DNA of 64,000 nucleotides from Sporosarcina sp. FSL K6-3457 (GTDB taxonomy: Bacteria; Bacillota; Bacilli; Bacillales_A; Planococcaceae). A program made the translations under genes and the position numbers. Of the stretch, positions 33,569-42,329 are shown piece by piece; position 1 is the stretch's first letter, and the number at the start of each line of letters is the position of its first letter. The notes under the pieces are model-generated. The model saw only the letters and a list, made by a program, of their open reading frames with translations, searched no databases and had not been told where the DNA came from. The DNA is taken from positions 1,195,501-1,259,500 of the forward strand of contig NZ_JBBOWX010000001.1 of assembly GCF_038007285.1 (NCBI RefSeq), read 5' to 3'.

Positions 33569-33664
33569 GTTTGCTCTTACAGTAAATTTGAAATATCGCT
33601 GGTAAAAGGTCGCGGAGTCGCTGGTAAACTGACTTCCCCTTACAGGTTCATCACAGTCCGTCCT

Positions 33665-34195
33665 TTACTCCAACGAAAACGTTTCCCGATAATTCGTCAC
33701 TTCCTTCAACGCCTTTTCCTCCGCTGGGATTCGCACGGATAGCATCCAAATATTTAGTAGTGAATATAAAATAGCTGTAAAATATGCGCCAAACAGCAAT
33801 GGAAGGACGAGTAACTCAATGGTGACAATCAAATAATTTGGATGCCGTATCCACCGATAAGGACCACGCCGTACAACGGCAGCACCCGGTAAGATGATGA
33901 TTTTTGTATTCCAAAACTTTCCGAGTGACAGCAAACACCAGATTCGTGCTGCTTGGGTCAATAAAAAAATGCCAAGCAATACTATCCAAATAGGAGAAAG
34001 TGTTCGCCCAAGAACTACGACTTCTAACAAAAAGGAGACAAAAAACGCTATATGCATCGTGACCATAATTGGATAATGGGCGGCACCAGCTTCAAACGCT
34101 CCCTGACTACGCATCCACTTTTCATTGCGCCTCGCGACAAAGAGTTCAATTAGTCGCTGTAAGACGACGATTGACATGATGATAAAAAACATCAT
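33665..34195 (-). CDS. bpsB: Isoprenylcysteine methyltransferase-like protein (BpsB-like)
   Basis: The 176-residue membrane protein has four or five hydrophobic segments and the ICMT-type C-terminal motif RRGPYRWIRHPNYLIV with a late Glu (PAEEKAL). In B. subtilis the partner of the type III polyketide synthase BpsA is the methyltransferase BpsB (YpbQ), which methylates alkylpyrones. Here the gene follows the synthase gene by 12 bases, supporting the same role. The product would be a methylated lipid-like alkylpyrone made at the membrane. Confidence 0.85.
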   Translation of the reverse strand: MMFFIIMSIVVLQRLIELFVARRNEKWMRSQGAFEAGAAHYPIMVTMHIAFFVSFLLEVVVLGRTLSPIWIVLLGIFLLTQAARIWCLLSLGKFWNTKIIILPGAAVVRRGPYRWIRHPNYLIVTIELLVLPLLFGAYFTAILYSLLNIWMLSVRIPAEEKALKEVTNYRETFSLE

Positions 34196-34207
34196 CCTCG
34201 AACTACC

Positions 34208-35287
34208 TCATTCCCATTTTAATAGTAGCAACTCACAACAAAATCCCGGTCCGAGTGCGGCCATTAGTCCATATTCACCAGCAACAGGCCCACGCTCCAT
34301 AAATTGTTCGAGTACATACAGGATGGTTGGGGAGGACATATTGCCATTTTCGCGTAACATCTGCCGTGAAATAGCCGTTTTAGTTTCATCAAACCCCAAT
34401 GCATTTTCATACGCCCCGAGCACTTTTTTACCACCAGGGTGTGCGACGAAGTGCGTAATATCATCCTTTGTTAGCCCTTGATTCTCGAGAAATTCATGTA
34501 CGACTGGTCCTAGCCAATTGGTAATAATACTAGGAATGCTTTTCGAGAAGACGACGTATAGACCGCTGTTTTTCACATCCCAGCCCATGACATTTTCGGA
34601 ATCTGGCATTAGCTTCGAAGCCGTGGTAATGACTGCTGGTACGGCTTTTTTCACCTTTACTAAAGAACGATCCCCAGCAACCAATGCACACGCAACACCA
34701 TCGGAAAATAAAGAGACACCAACTAAATTACTTTTCGAGTAATCGTCTTTTTGAAAGGTTAAGCTACATAACTCAACGGATAGTACCAGGACATTGGCTT
34801 CTGGAAAAGCGAGGCAATATTCATATGCTCTACTCATTCCAGCAGCTCCACCGGCACATCCTAGTCCCCAAATCGGAACGCGTTTCAGATCATCGCGGAA
34901 ATCAATGCGATTCATAATGCGTGCATCAATACTTGGCGTTGAAATACCACTACTTGAAATGAAAAATAATGCATCAATCATTGACGGGTCAATCGGTGCA
35001 TCAAACATGCCGTCCCCTTGGAGACAGGACTGTACAGCTCGTACACCAAAGTCGATAGCATGTTGAATATATAACTCATTACGCTCTTCAAAGTCATGCT
35101 TTTGCCCATACCACTCAAGGGGCATGGTGACATTGCGTGTCTCAATATCACCATTTTGAAACACCCTTAATAGTCGTTCAATATCATTATATTTTTCACT
35201 AAAAAGGGAGCGGGTCAACTCGACAGCTTGTTCCTGATGGACTCGATGGGGTGGTTTGACTGTACTAACTGACAGGATTTTAGGCAT
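34208..35287 (-). CDS. bpsA: Type III polyketide synthase (BpsA-like)
   Basis: The 359-residue enzyme belongs to the chalcone-synthase fold. The catalytic triad is visible: Cys in IWGLGCAGGAAGMSRA (about residue 144), His in HFVAHPGGKKVL (about 285) and Asn in ENGNMSSPT (about 318). Such enzymes extend fatty acyl-CoA with malonyl-CoA to triketide and tetraketide pyrones. It is the first gene of a two-gene unit with the methyltransferase. The length agrees with BpsA (about 365). Confidence 0.93.
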   Translation of the reverse strand: MPKILSVSTVKPPHRVHQEQAVELTRSLFSEKYNDIERLLRVFQNGDIETRNVTMPLEWYGQKHDFEERNELYIQHAIDFGVRAVQSCLQGDGMFDAPIDPSMIDALFFISSSGISTPSIDARIMNRIDFRDDLKRVPIWGLGCAGGAAGMSRAYEYCLAFPEANVLVLSVELCSLTFQKDDYSKSNLVGVSLFSDGVACALVAGDRSLVKVKKAVPAVITTASKLMPDSENVMGWDVKNSGLYVVFSKSIPSIITNWLGPVVHEFLENQGLTKDDITHFVAHPGGKKVLGAYENALGFDETKTAISRQMLRENGNMSSPTILYVLEQFMERGPVAGEYGLMAALGPGFCCELLLLKWE

Positions 35288-35360
35288 GGGTACCCTCCAT
35301 ATTCATTGTCGTAAAGAACAACTTACACAACAAGGTACGCAGTACTTGTACAGAAGATGA

Positions 35361-35391
35361 CAAAAGCATCCCAGAGAAACTTGGGATGCCT
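35361..35391 (-). terminator. Terminator of gapN
   Basis: On the minus strand GGCATCCCA pairs with TGGGATGC around eight bases, then TTTTG. Confidence 0.82.
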
Positions 35392-35405
35392 TCATATTCA
35401 CCGTA

Positions 35406-36860
35406 TTAGAGAGATAGATTTAACACTGTAACTTTTTCACGTGTCATGGATTCGATACTTTTTCGAATGCCTTGTGCACCCATGCCAGATCCTTTTGTAC
35501 CGATGAATGGGAAGTGATCTGGGCCACGCTCTGTGCGTCCGTTAATTTGGACAGCACCCGCCTCGATTTGATTGGCAATCGCGAATGCTTTGTCGATGTC
35601 TTTCGTGAAAATACTAGCCTGTAGGCCGAATTCTGATGCATTGGCAATCGCAATCGCTTGTTCGTCAGAAGTCACGCGAATGATTGGCAGTGCTGGGCCG
35701 AATGGTTCTTCCCATGCAAGGCGCATCCCTTCTGATACATGATCCAACAATGTCGGGTGAATCAAATTTTGTTCCCGCTTATTCCCCGTGACAACGACAG
35801 CGCCTTTGGCAATCGCGTCATCAATCAAACCTTGTACGAAATTAGCTGACTTATCATCAATCAGTGGAACGATGGTACTGCCGTTTTCCGGAGAACCGAC
35901 GACTAACTGCCCAATTTCTGCTTTCAAAAGAGCGACAAGTTCGTCTGCAACACTATCATGAACAAGTACGCGCTTAATGGCTGTGCAACGTTGGCCGGAG
36001 TAAGAAAATGCACCGCTAATAATTTGTTTAGCTGCTTCTTGTAAATCTGCATCTTGACGCACAATACCTGGGTCTTTGCCACCGAGTTCTAGGACAAGTG
36101 GAACCATTGCAGACTTTTTAGCCAAATGAAGACCTGTGTCAGTGCCACCTGTAAAGGAAATCATATTAATGCCTTTATGCTCGACCAAGTAATCGCCAAT
36201 TTCCGAACCTTTACCTGTCACCAAGTTGACAAGACCTTTTGGGAATCCTGCTTGATGAAGGGCTTCAATCATTTTCGTTCCACTTAGAGCACCTTGTGTT
36301 GCAGGTTTGAAAATTACTGCATTCCCAGCGATTAATGCTGGCGCAAGCTTAGCAGCTGCTAAGTTGACGGGATAGTTGAAGGGAGCAATGGCCAGTACGA
36401 CACCAAGTGGAACACGGTCGACGATTGCAACTTTCGATTTAGATCCACCTGGAAAACTGTCACCTCTCATGCTTTCCCCATGCATATGAAGAGCTTCTTC
36501 CACCGTATAGCGAATAAAATCTGCTGTGCGTGTCACTTCACTTTTGGCATCCTTCAAGCTTTTGCCGACTTCCTGCATAATGACTGTCGCAATCTCGTCT
36601 TGATTGGCGAGTAAAGCATCTGCCCATTTATACAAATAGCTAGCGCGTTGTTGAAGGCTCGCTTGTGCCCATTCTTTTTGTGCAGCTTGTGCAAAGCCAA
36701 TTGCTTCATCAACCTCTTGCTGTGTAATGGCCTGCACATTGCCGATTGGTGCATACAGATAAGGTGATGTAATTTCGATTGTTTGGCCCGACTTGCTTGT
36801 TTTCCATTCCCCATTTATATAAAGCTCACTGGCTAGTAACGTCAAAGTATTCGTTGTCAT
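35406..36860 (-). CDS. gapN: NADP-dependent non-phosphorylating glyceraldehyde-3-phosphate dehydrogenase
   Basis: The enzyme oxidises glyceraldehyde 3-phosphate directly to 3-phosphoglycerate with NADP, bypassing an ATP-forming step and making NADPH. The 484-residue product is an aldehyde dehydrogenase with GGDxGL-type coenzyme region FTGGTDTG, catalytic Glu in LELGGKDPGIV and catalytic Cys in FSYSGQRCTAIKR, and the GapN-like N-terminus YINGEWKTSKSGQTIEITSP. The start is ATG 36860, with GGGGGAA upstream; the frame is open for 47 more codons but without a ribosome site. It has its own promoter, a cre site and a terminator. Confidence 0.9.
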   Translation of the reverse strand: MTTNTLTLLASELYINGEWKTSKSGQTIEITSPYLYAPIGNVQAITQQEVDEAIGFAQAAQKEWAQASLQQRASYLYKWADALLANQDEIATVIMQEVGKSLKDAKSEVTRTADFIRYTVEEALHMHGESMRGDSFPGGSKSKVAIVDRVPLGVVLAIAPFNYPVNLAAAKLAPALIAGNAVIFKPATQGALSGTKMIEALHQAGFPKGLVNLVTGKGSEIGDYLVEHKGINMISFTGGTDTGLHLAKKSAMVPLVLELGGKDPGIVRQDADLQEAAKQIISGAFSYSGQRCTAIKRVLVHDSVADELVALLKAEIGQLVVGSPENGSTIVPLIDDKSANFVQGLIDDAIAKGAVVVTGNKREQNLIHPTLLDHVSEGMRLAWEEPFGPALPIIRVTSDEQAIAIANASEFGLQASIFTKDIDKAFAIANQIEAGAVQINGRTERGPDHFPFIGTKGSGMGAQGIRKSIESMTREKVTVLNLSL

Positions 36861-36991
36861 AGATAATTCCCCCTTTGTAATAGTTAGATCACATAACAGA
36901 ATGAATAACTGATAGGGACGCAATATGTCCCGACTATTCATAATCAGTCCCATGGTGAGTAAAAAAAAACGATGCATTCTGTTGATTTCAT

Positions 36992-37020
36992 ATTCTAGCA
37001 CGGTTTATTTATTTTCACAA
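36992..37020 (-). promoter_or_regulatory. gapN promoter
   Basis: On the minus strand TTGTGA (37020-37015) and TAGAAT (36997-36992) are 17 bases apart. The start point would be near 36985, giving a leader of about 125 nt with a GGGAC/GTCCC hairpin at about 36912-36930. Confidence 0.7.
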
Positions 37021-37065
37021 CAAGTATTTTGATAGTTTGTTTAATTCTATATATTCTATTTATTA

Positions 37066-37080
37066 TGAGAGCGCTTCCAA
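37066..37080 (-). promoter_or_regulatory. CcpA cre site upstream of gapN
   Basis: TTGGAAGCGCTCTCA on the minus strand fits every fixed position of the cre consensus WTGNAANCGNWNNCW. It is centred about 88 bases before the predicted start point, upstream of the -35, a position compatible with activation by CcpA rather than repression. Confidence 0.6.
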
Positions 37081-37205
37081 TCGAGTTATAATGCGAATCG
37101 TCAAGGATAAATCTTTTTTTAGTAATCTATAGTATTTCGATGTTCATTAAGTAAATTAAACTGAAAAATTTGTTGCGTGGGTAGCAGTGGGTCCTTCAAG
37201 ATATA

Positions 37206-37246
37206 AACAAAAAAACACCAAGGGAGCTGAAACCCCTCGGTGTCGT
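37206..37246 (-). terminator. Terminator of the DUF188 gene
   Basis: On the minus strand ACACCGAGGG pairs with CCCTTGGTGT around GTTTCAGCT, then T7. Confidence 0.88.
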
Positions 37247-37248
37247 TG

Positions 37249-37704
37249 TTAGTCATTTATCTCTTGTATAAGCTGCGTGCATAGCTGTTTTAAACTTTCT
37301 TCAAATTTTACATCGCTTTCTTTTGAGCGCTTTTTTGGACCGCGGAGCCGCCCGCCGGCCATTCGTACTTTTTGTGCTGTATGACGGGCATACAAGAGTT
37401 GGTCAATATTATCATTCGTATACAACCGTCCATTTTGGTCGATTGGATGTCCTTGTTTGGCGAGAACCATCGCAGCCAGACCATAATCTTGTGTCACAAC
37501 AATGTCGTTTTTTTGTACACGATTGACCAGCACAAAATCGACTGCATCGGCCCCTTTGGAGACGATAATCGTTTCTGCACCATCGCGATGCATTTCATGT
37601 GTTGTATCGCAAATGAGTACACAGCGGAATCCGAACTTTCCAGCAATACGAATCGTTTCATTGACGACTGGACAGGCATCCGCGTCGATAAGAATTGTCG
37701 CCAT
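37249..37704 (-). CDS. YaiI/YqxD family protein (DUF188)
   Basis: The 151-residue product has the DUF188 signatures: ILIDADACPVVNETIRIA at the N-terminus, DAVDFVLVNRVQKNDIVVTQ and DYGLAAMVL in the centre and GGRLRGPKKRSKES near the end. The conserved Asp residues and fold prediction in the family point to a PIN-like nuclease domain, but activity is not established. It stands alone with a good terminator. In B. subtilis yqxD lies near dnaG, so the context here is different. Confidence 0.9.
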   Translation of the reverse strand: MATILIDADACPVVNETIRIAGKFGFRCVLICDTTHEMHRDGAETIIVSKGADAVDFVLVNRVQKNDIVVTQDYGLAAMVLAKQGHPIDQNGRLYTNDNIDQLLYARHTAQKVRMAGGRLRGPKKRSKESDVKFEESLKQLCTQLIQEIND

Positions 37705-37754
37705 TCAGCAACCTCCCTTTATACTTTTTATGTTGGGTCAAGCGAGTCTAGAAC

Positions 37755-39071
37755 TCATTCTTTGCTGTCAGCTGGTAATGTCAGCTCCAATGTGGATATA
37801 GCTACGATTTTTGCAACTTGTAGGAGGCGATCTTTGCTCAATTTATCCATCGTATCTTCAGGCTGATGATACCATTCCTCCAATGGGGCATAAACAAATA
37901 GGGCTGCGTCAATTCCCGCTTCATGGAAGGGGACATGATCGCTTCTACCGCCAAAATCAGTTGACAGGGAATTACCGTTTAATGTCTCGTAAGCTTGGCT
38001 TGCAGAAACAGTGACAGCATTATCCATCCCGTCGACTGTTTGAATCGCCAATTCTCCAGCATCGGCACTGCCGACCATATCTAAGTTGAACATCGCAACA
38101 GAACGCTTGATTTCATCCTGGGTCATGGCACTGACATACTTTTCGGAACCATATAAGCCTTCTTCTTCAGCACCAAAAAATAGGATGCGAAGCTCTTTTG
38201 TTGTGACGACATCCTTGAACATGCGTGCAAGCTCGAGTGCTACGGATGTTCCGCTAGCATTGTCGCTTGCACCTGGGGCTAGCTCGACTGAATCATAGTG
38301 AGCTCCAATGATGACGATATCTGAGGAGGTATCTTGTTCAGCTGTAGGCTGTTTTGTGACGCTGATATTCTGTGAGTCAGCTTGTTCGACACGGGCTCCT
38401 TCGATGGTGACGGTCGCCTGATTGCCTATATTTTTGGCCAGCTTCGTATAATCTTCATGTGATATGGCTAGTGCTGGAATATAGTCTTCAGAATGTTCGC
38501 CGAGTGTCCAAGTATTTATGGGATCGTCCCCAGGAAAGTGAACTAATATTGCCGCAGCACCGGCTTTAGAGGCTTCTAGGACAAGCTCGTAAAAATAAGT
38601 TCTATTGACGGTGACAACTACAATCTTCCCTTGCACATCAATCCCGTCATAATTCTTTTTCAAACCATATCCCGAGCCAATTAATTCTCCAGTGACGGTC
38701 CCAGAAACGGAGTATTGGAAGGGAGCAGGTGAGAAGGTATCATCAGAACCAGCTACTTGTAAATCGGTTTTCACCGGCATGACATAGCGTTCAAAGGTGA
38801 ATGGTTGTACGTCAACCTCATAACCGTAATCCTCCAACTGCTCGGTGAGAAAAGTAGCTGCTTGCTTCTCTGATTCAGTGCCTGCAACGCGAGGCTCTTT
38901 TGTTAGCTCTTCAGCGGTTGCGTAGATTTTTTCCACATCTAGTTGATGAATGAGGTCATTTTGGCTATTAGCTATCCTAGGGCCATCAACGACTTGCATG
39001 TTGGGGGCACAAGCTGTGAGCAGTATAGACAGTAGGAATAAGCATGCCAATAGAAACCTTTTGTGATGCAC
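37755..39071 (-). CDS. M28 family zinc aminopeptidase, lipoprotein
   Basis: The 438-residue product has a lipobox (SILLTAC) and is probably held on the outer membrane face. A PA domain (about 130-230) interrupts the M28 peptidase domain, whose five zinc ligands can be seen: His in IIGAHYDSV, Asp in PGASDNASG, Glu-Glu in FGAEEEGLYGSE, Asp in MFNLDMVGS and His in GRSDHVPFHEAG. It resembles B. subtilis YwaD, which is secreted rather than lipidated. The start is a GTG at 39071, with GGAGGG upstream. It would supply amino acids from extracellular peptides. Confidence 0.9.
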   Translation of the reverse strand: MHHKRFLLACLFLLSILLTACAPNMQVVDGPRIANSQNDLIHQLDVEKIYATAEELTKEPRVAGTESEKQAATFLTEQLEDYGYEVDVQPFTFERYVMPVKTDLQVAGSDDTFSPAPFQYSVSGTVTGELIGSGYGLKKNYDGIDVQGKIVVVTVNRTYFYELVLEASKAGAAAILVHFPGDDPINTWTLGEHSEDYIPALAISHEDYTKLAKNIGNQATVTIEGARVEQADSQNISVTKQPTAEQDTSSDIVIIGAHYDSVELAPGASDNASGTSVALELARMFKDVVTTKELRILFFGAEEEGLYGSEKYVSAMTQDEIKRSVAMFNLDMVGSADAGELAIQTVDGMDNAVTVSASQAYETLNGNSLSTDFGGRSDHVPFHEAGIDAALFVYAPLEEWYHQPEDTMDKLSKDRLLQVAKIVAISTLELTLPADSKE

Positions 39072-39181
39072 AGAATCCCTCCATTCGATATATGGGAATT
39101 ATATCATAGGAGTGTGTGGTTTTATGACAAATAGAGAAGGGTATAGTATGGTAAATATTTTTTTAGAAAGGATGTAGTTGA

Positions 39182-39418
39182 ATGTTCGAAAAACCAGAGG
39201 GTGTACGGATGACACGGGAGGAGATGGAGGAGTACGGGCGTAAAATTGATGCGAACAATGTGGCACTTGAGCATATAGAAGTACTGGAGGAAGTGCCTGC
39301 TTTAGCGGCCAATGAAGTGCCACCTCCGATGACCGAGGAAGAAGTGAAAAAACGTGTGGGTGAACAGAACTATGCCAACGTTCAAAAGGGAACAACGATG
39401 TCTTCGATTAATAGTTGA
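39182..39418 (+). CDS. Small hypothetical acidic protein
   Basis: The 78-residue soluble protein is rich in Glu (MTREEMEEYGRKIDANNVAL, VLEEVPALAANEVPPPMTEE) with no cysteine and no membrane segment. AAGGATG precedes the ATG by about 8 bases. I do not recognise a family. It lies between the M28 peptidase and the DinB gene, with its own probable promoter region of about 110 bases. Confidence 0.55.
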   Translation: MFEKPEGVRMTREEMEEYGRKIDANNVALEHIEVLEEVPALAANEVPPPMTEEEVKKRVGEQNYANVQKGTTMSSINS

Positions 39419-39488
39419 ATGAAGGGGAATTCCTAGGATTTGTCGAAATAATAGAGTGTACCTACTTAATGATTTGGAGGATTCATAT

Positions 39489-39989
39489 ATGTTCAGAACG
39501 ATTGAAGAATTTTTGGTGAACTGGGGTCATGAAAGTGGATCAACACAAAAAATTCTTGACGCACTAACAGATCAGTCGCTCGCTCAGGAAGTATCTCCTG
39601 AAGATCGTACACTCGGACGGATTGCTTGGCATATTGTCACGACACTGGATGAAATGGTATCACAGACGGGGCTCGAATTTGAAGCGGCAAGCCATGAGGC
39701 GGCTGTTCCAGCAACTGCTGTCGAAATTGCAGATGCCTATCGTTCATCAAGTGCGGCGATGGTCGAGGCTATGAAAGAGCACTGGACGGATGCGATATTA
39801 AATGACATGAAAGATATGTATGGAGAGCAATGGTCAGTCGCAAAAATCCTCGGTATTTTGGTATCCCATCAAACCCATCATCGTGGCCAAATGACAGTAC
39901 TTATGAGACAAGCAGGACTACGTGTGCCTGGTGTATACGGTCCATCACGTGAGGAGTGGGCGGAGTTTGGCGGGGTGGCGCCACTATGA
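39489..39989 (+). CDS. DinB family protein
   Basis: The 166-residue four-helix-bundle protein has the DinB-type metal ligands: His in LGRIAWHIVTT and HxxxH in VSHQTHHRGQMTVLMRQAGL. Members include damage-inducible proteins and thiol-dependent transferases such as BstA; the exact role is unknown. The start is ATG 39489 with GGAGG eight bases upstream; an in-frame ATG at 39456 lacks a site. No LexA box is apparent immediately upstream. Confidence 0.85.
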   Translation: MFRTIEEFLVNWGHESGSTQKILDALTDQSLAQEVSPEDRTLGRIAWHIVTTLDEMVSQTGLEFEAASHEAAVPATAVEIADAYRSSSAAMVEAMKEHWTDAILNDMKDMYGEQWSVAKILGILVSHQTHHRGQMTVLMRQAGLRVPGVYGPSREEWAEFGGVAPL

Positions 39990-40040
39990 AAAGTAACTAA
40001 TGCATAGCTTCCTAGCTGCATCTGTTGGTGCTGGGGAGTC

Positions 40041-40124
40041 GTGAGTATAATAATGATTTTTATGTTATTCTCCATGCTTTTCGGGGCTATTGTGCATAAG
40101 TTGAAAGTTCCTGTGTTGAAGTAA
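40041..40124 (+). CDS. Possible tiny hydrophobic peptide, 27 aa
   Basis: A GTG-initiated frame reads MSIIMIFMLFSMLFGAIVHK and ends KLKVPVLK. GGGGAG lies only 4 bases before the GTG. It has one membrane helix and a basic end, like small toxin or membrane-regulator peptides, but nothing else supports translation. Confidence 0.2.
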   Translation: MSIIMIFMLFSMLFGAIVHKLKVPVLK

Positions 40125-40137
40125 ATAGAATGATATG

Positions 40138-40186
40138 CAAAATAGAGCCATTTTTGAGAAGTATCAAAAACGGCTCTATTTTTCTT
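40138..40186. terminator. Bidirectional terminator between DinB and leuA
   Basis: AAAATAGAGCC pairs with GGCTCTATTTT, and TTTTTGA with TCAAAAA further inside; T-runs exist on both strands. Confidence 0.9.
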
Positions 40187-40194
40187 ATACATTG

Positions 40195-41859
40195 CTATTC
40201 ATTATTGCTCATTTTATTCACAGCACTGAACAACGCTTTTACGGATGATGTCATAATATCTATGTCAATGCCGCAGCCCCAATATCGGACCCCATTGGGC
40301 GCTGTAATGCCAATATACGATATAGCTTGTGATTTTGAACCAACTTCAAGTGCATGCTCCGTATAGACAAGATTGTCGTAGCTAATACCTAGTCTCGATT
40401 GAAGCGCATCGCTAATCGCGTCAAATCTCCCGTTACCGACACCTGTTAGCTCTTCGATTTCCTCATTCATCTTAATGGAGACATTCGTCTTAAAATCATC
40501 GTGTTGTGTAAACTGGTAGTTAATGAATTCAACAGGAGTGTTAATATTGACGTATTCTTCGACGAAAATAGCATAAATTTCATCCGTCATCAGTTCTTTT
40601 TGCTGACGATCTGATACGTTTTTTACTCGGTATCCGAAGTCCTCACGCATTTTTGCTGGAAGATCGAGACCATATTTTTGCTCAAGTACATAGCCAATCC
40701 CACCTTTTCCGGACTGACTATTAATGCGAATGACATCGCCATCATATTCCCGGCCGATATCTTTAGGGTCGATTAGTAAATAAGGAACCGTCCAATGTTC
40801 GCAGTCATTATCTTCACGATATTTCATACCTTTAGCGATTGCATCTTGGTGTGAGCCGGAGAAGGCGGCGAATACAAGTTTACCAGTATAAGGCTGTCTC
40901 TCATTTACTTTCATTCTCGTCAAACGTTCATAAATACCAATAATTTCAAAGATATTCTCAAAATTTAACTTTGGATCTATACCGTGTGAGTACATATTCA
41001 AGGCAAGTGTAATGATGTCGACATTCCCTGTACGCTCACCATTACCAAACAGTGTACCCTCAACTCTCTGGCCGCCAGCTAATAATCCAAGTTCTGCATC
41101 TGCAATCCCGGTTCCACGGTCATTGTGAGGGTGAAGAGATAAGATGATATTATCCCGGTAATTCAAGCGCTCACTCATGTATTCAATTTGGCTTGCGTAT
41201 ACGTGTGGCATCGACATTGAGACAGTCGCTGGCAAGTTAATAATCACTGGATTATCCGTGCTTGGTTGCCATATATCAAGCACTTGATTACAGATGTCAA
41301 GCGCATAATCAATTTCAGTTCCAGTAAAACTCTCCGGCGAATATTGAAACTTGAAGTTACCTTCTGTTTCCGCAGCATATTTTTTCAACAATTTTGCACC
41401 AGTTACGGCGATGTCAATAATCTCTTGTTTCGATTTTTTGAATACTTGCTCACGCTGAGCCACAGAAGTAGAGTTATATAAATGAACAACAGCCTGATTT
41501 GTACCTTTCAGCGATTCGAATGTTTTTTGGATAATATGCTCTCTCGATTGCGTCAAAACTTGAATCGTGACATCCTCTGGAATTAAATTTTGTTCAATTA
41601 AAGCACGTAAGAAGTCATATTCTGTTTCAGAAGCCGCTGGAAACCCCACCTCGATTTCCTTAAAGCCAAGCTTCACTAACAGCTGGAAATACTCCAACTT
41701 CTCCTCAAGATTCATTGGAATGACCAATGCTTGGTTACCATCCCGTAAATCGACACTACACCACACTGGTGCTTCTGTAATAGACTCCTTCTGTGTCCAT
41801 TTCAAACTACTTTCTGGGGGCATAAAATAACCTTTTGTATACTTCTCAAAATTTTGCAT
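40195..41859 (-). CDS. leuA: 2-isopropylmalate synthase (LeuA2 type)
   Basis: This enzyme condenses acetyl-CoA with 2-ketoisovalerate, the first step of leucine synthesis. The 554-residue product has the HMGL-like barrel with RDGNQALV near the N-terminus, GFPAASETEYDFLRALIE, SLHPHNDRGTGIADAELGLL (metal-binding His pair) and the C-terminal regulatory domain (RFDAISDALQSRL). The short spacing and KWTQKESITEAPVW place it in the longer LeuA2 group (as in Corynebacterium), not the usual Bacillus LeuA. The start is ATG 41859, with GAGGCGG upstream. It is a single gene behind a Leu T-box. Confidence 0.93.
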   Translation of the reverse strand: MQNFEKYTKGYFMPPESSLKWTQKESITEAPVWCSVDLRDGNQALVIPMNLEEKLEYFQLLVKLGFKEIEVGFPAASETEYDFLRALIEQNLIPEDVTIQVLTQSREHIIQKTFESLKGTNQAVVHLYNSTSVAQREQVFKKSKQEIIDIAVTGAKLLKKYAAETEGNFKFQYSPESFTGTEIDYALDICNQVLDIWQPSTDNPVIINLPATVSMSMPHVYASQIEYMSERLNYRDNIILSLHPHNDRGTGIADAELGLLAGGQRVEGTLFGNGERTGNVDIITLALNMYSHGIDPKLNFENIFEIIGIYERLTRMKVNERQPYTGKLVFAAFSGSHQDAIAKGMKYREDNDCEHWTVPYLLIDPKDIGREYDGDVIRINSQSGKGGIGYVLEQKYGLDLPAKMREDFGYRVKNVSDRQQKELMTDEIYAIFVEEYVNINTPVEFINYQFTQHDDFKTNVSIKMNEEIEELTGVGNGRFDAISDALQSRLGISYDNLVYTEHALEVGSKSQAISYIGITAPNGVRYWGCGIDIDIMTSSVKALFSAVNKMSNNE

Positions 41860-41913
41860 GTTGATAACCGCCTCTCTCATCATAATAGGTTGTTTGGTTT
41901 GGATTTTTAAGCA

Positions 41914-42210
41914 TAAAAAAAGTCAATCGCCTCTATAGAAACTATAGAGACGAAAGACAATTATCTTCTTACGCGGTACCACTCTGATTCATATCGCAAT
42001 GATATGCACTCAATGGATATGGCCTCGGTGTACAGGCCTTATATCCTCCTATTATAACGGTTAGGTTCCGTCTTCACCTACTCTAAACAGCATTTCAGTG
42101 AGCTACTTCAAGGCGAGTTCGGATGTTGTTTGCGACTGTTTTGCACCAACCAACAGTTCTCTGAGCGCTTTAATCATCCTACTATTCCTCTTCATTATAT
42201 TTAAAATATT
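41914..42210 (-). promoter_or_regulatory. Leucine T-box leader of leuA
   Basis: On the minus strand the leader shows stem I (AGTAG, AGAGAACTGTTGGTTGGTG with AACAGT), the specifier GAA-CUC-G with CUC (Leu) at 42117-42115, and the T-box core AGAGTGGTACCGCG at 41985-41972. The terminator pairs TCGTCTCTATAG with CTATAGAGGCGA and ends in T7. Low Leu-tRNA charging would allow read-through into leuA. Confidence 0.94.
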
Positions 42211-42216
42211 TCCAAT

Positions 42217-42245
42217 AGTGTACTACAACGATGATAGCTTATCAA
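42217..42245 (-). promoter_or_regulatory. leuA promoter
   Basis: On the minus strand TTGATA (42245-42240) and TACACT (42222-42217) are 17 bases apart, just upstream of the T-box leader. Confidence 0.65.
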
Positions 42246-42329
42246 GGACAATTAATGCTTTCCTACAGTTATTTTCCCATTATTGAAGAAAGAGTGATGG
42301 AAAGTTCACCTGAGCCAAACATTCAACGA

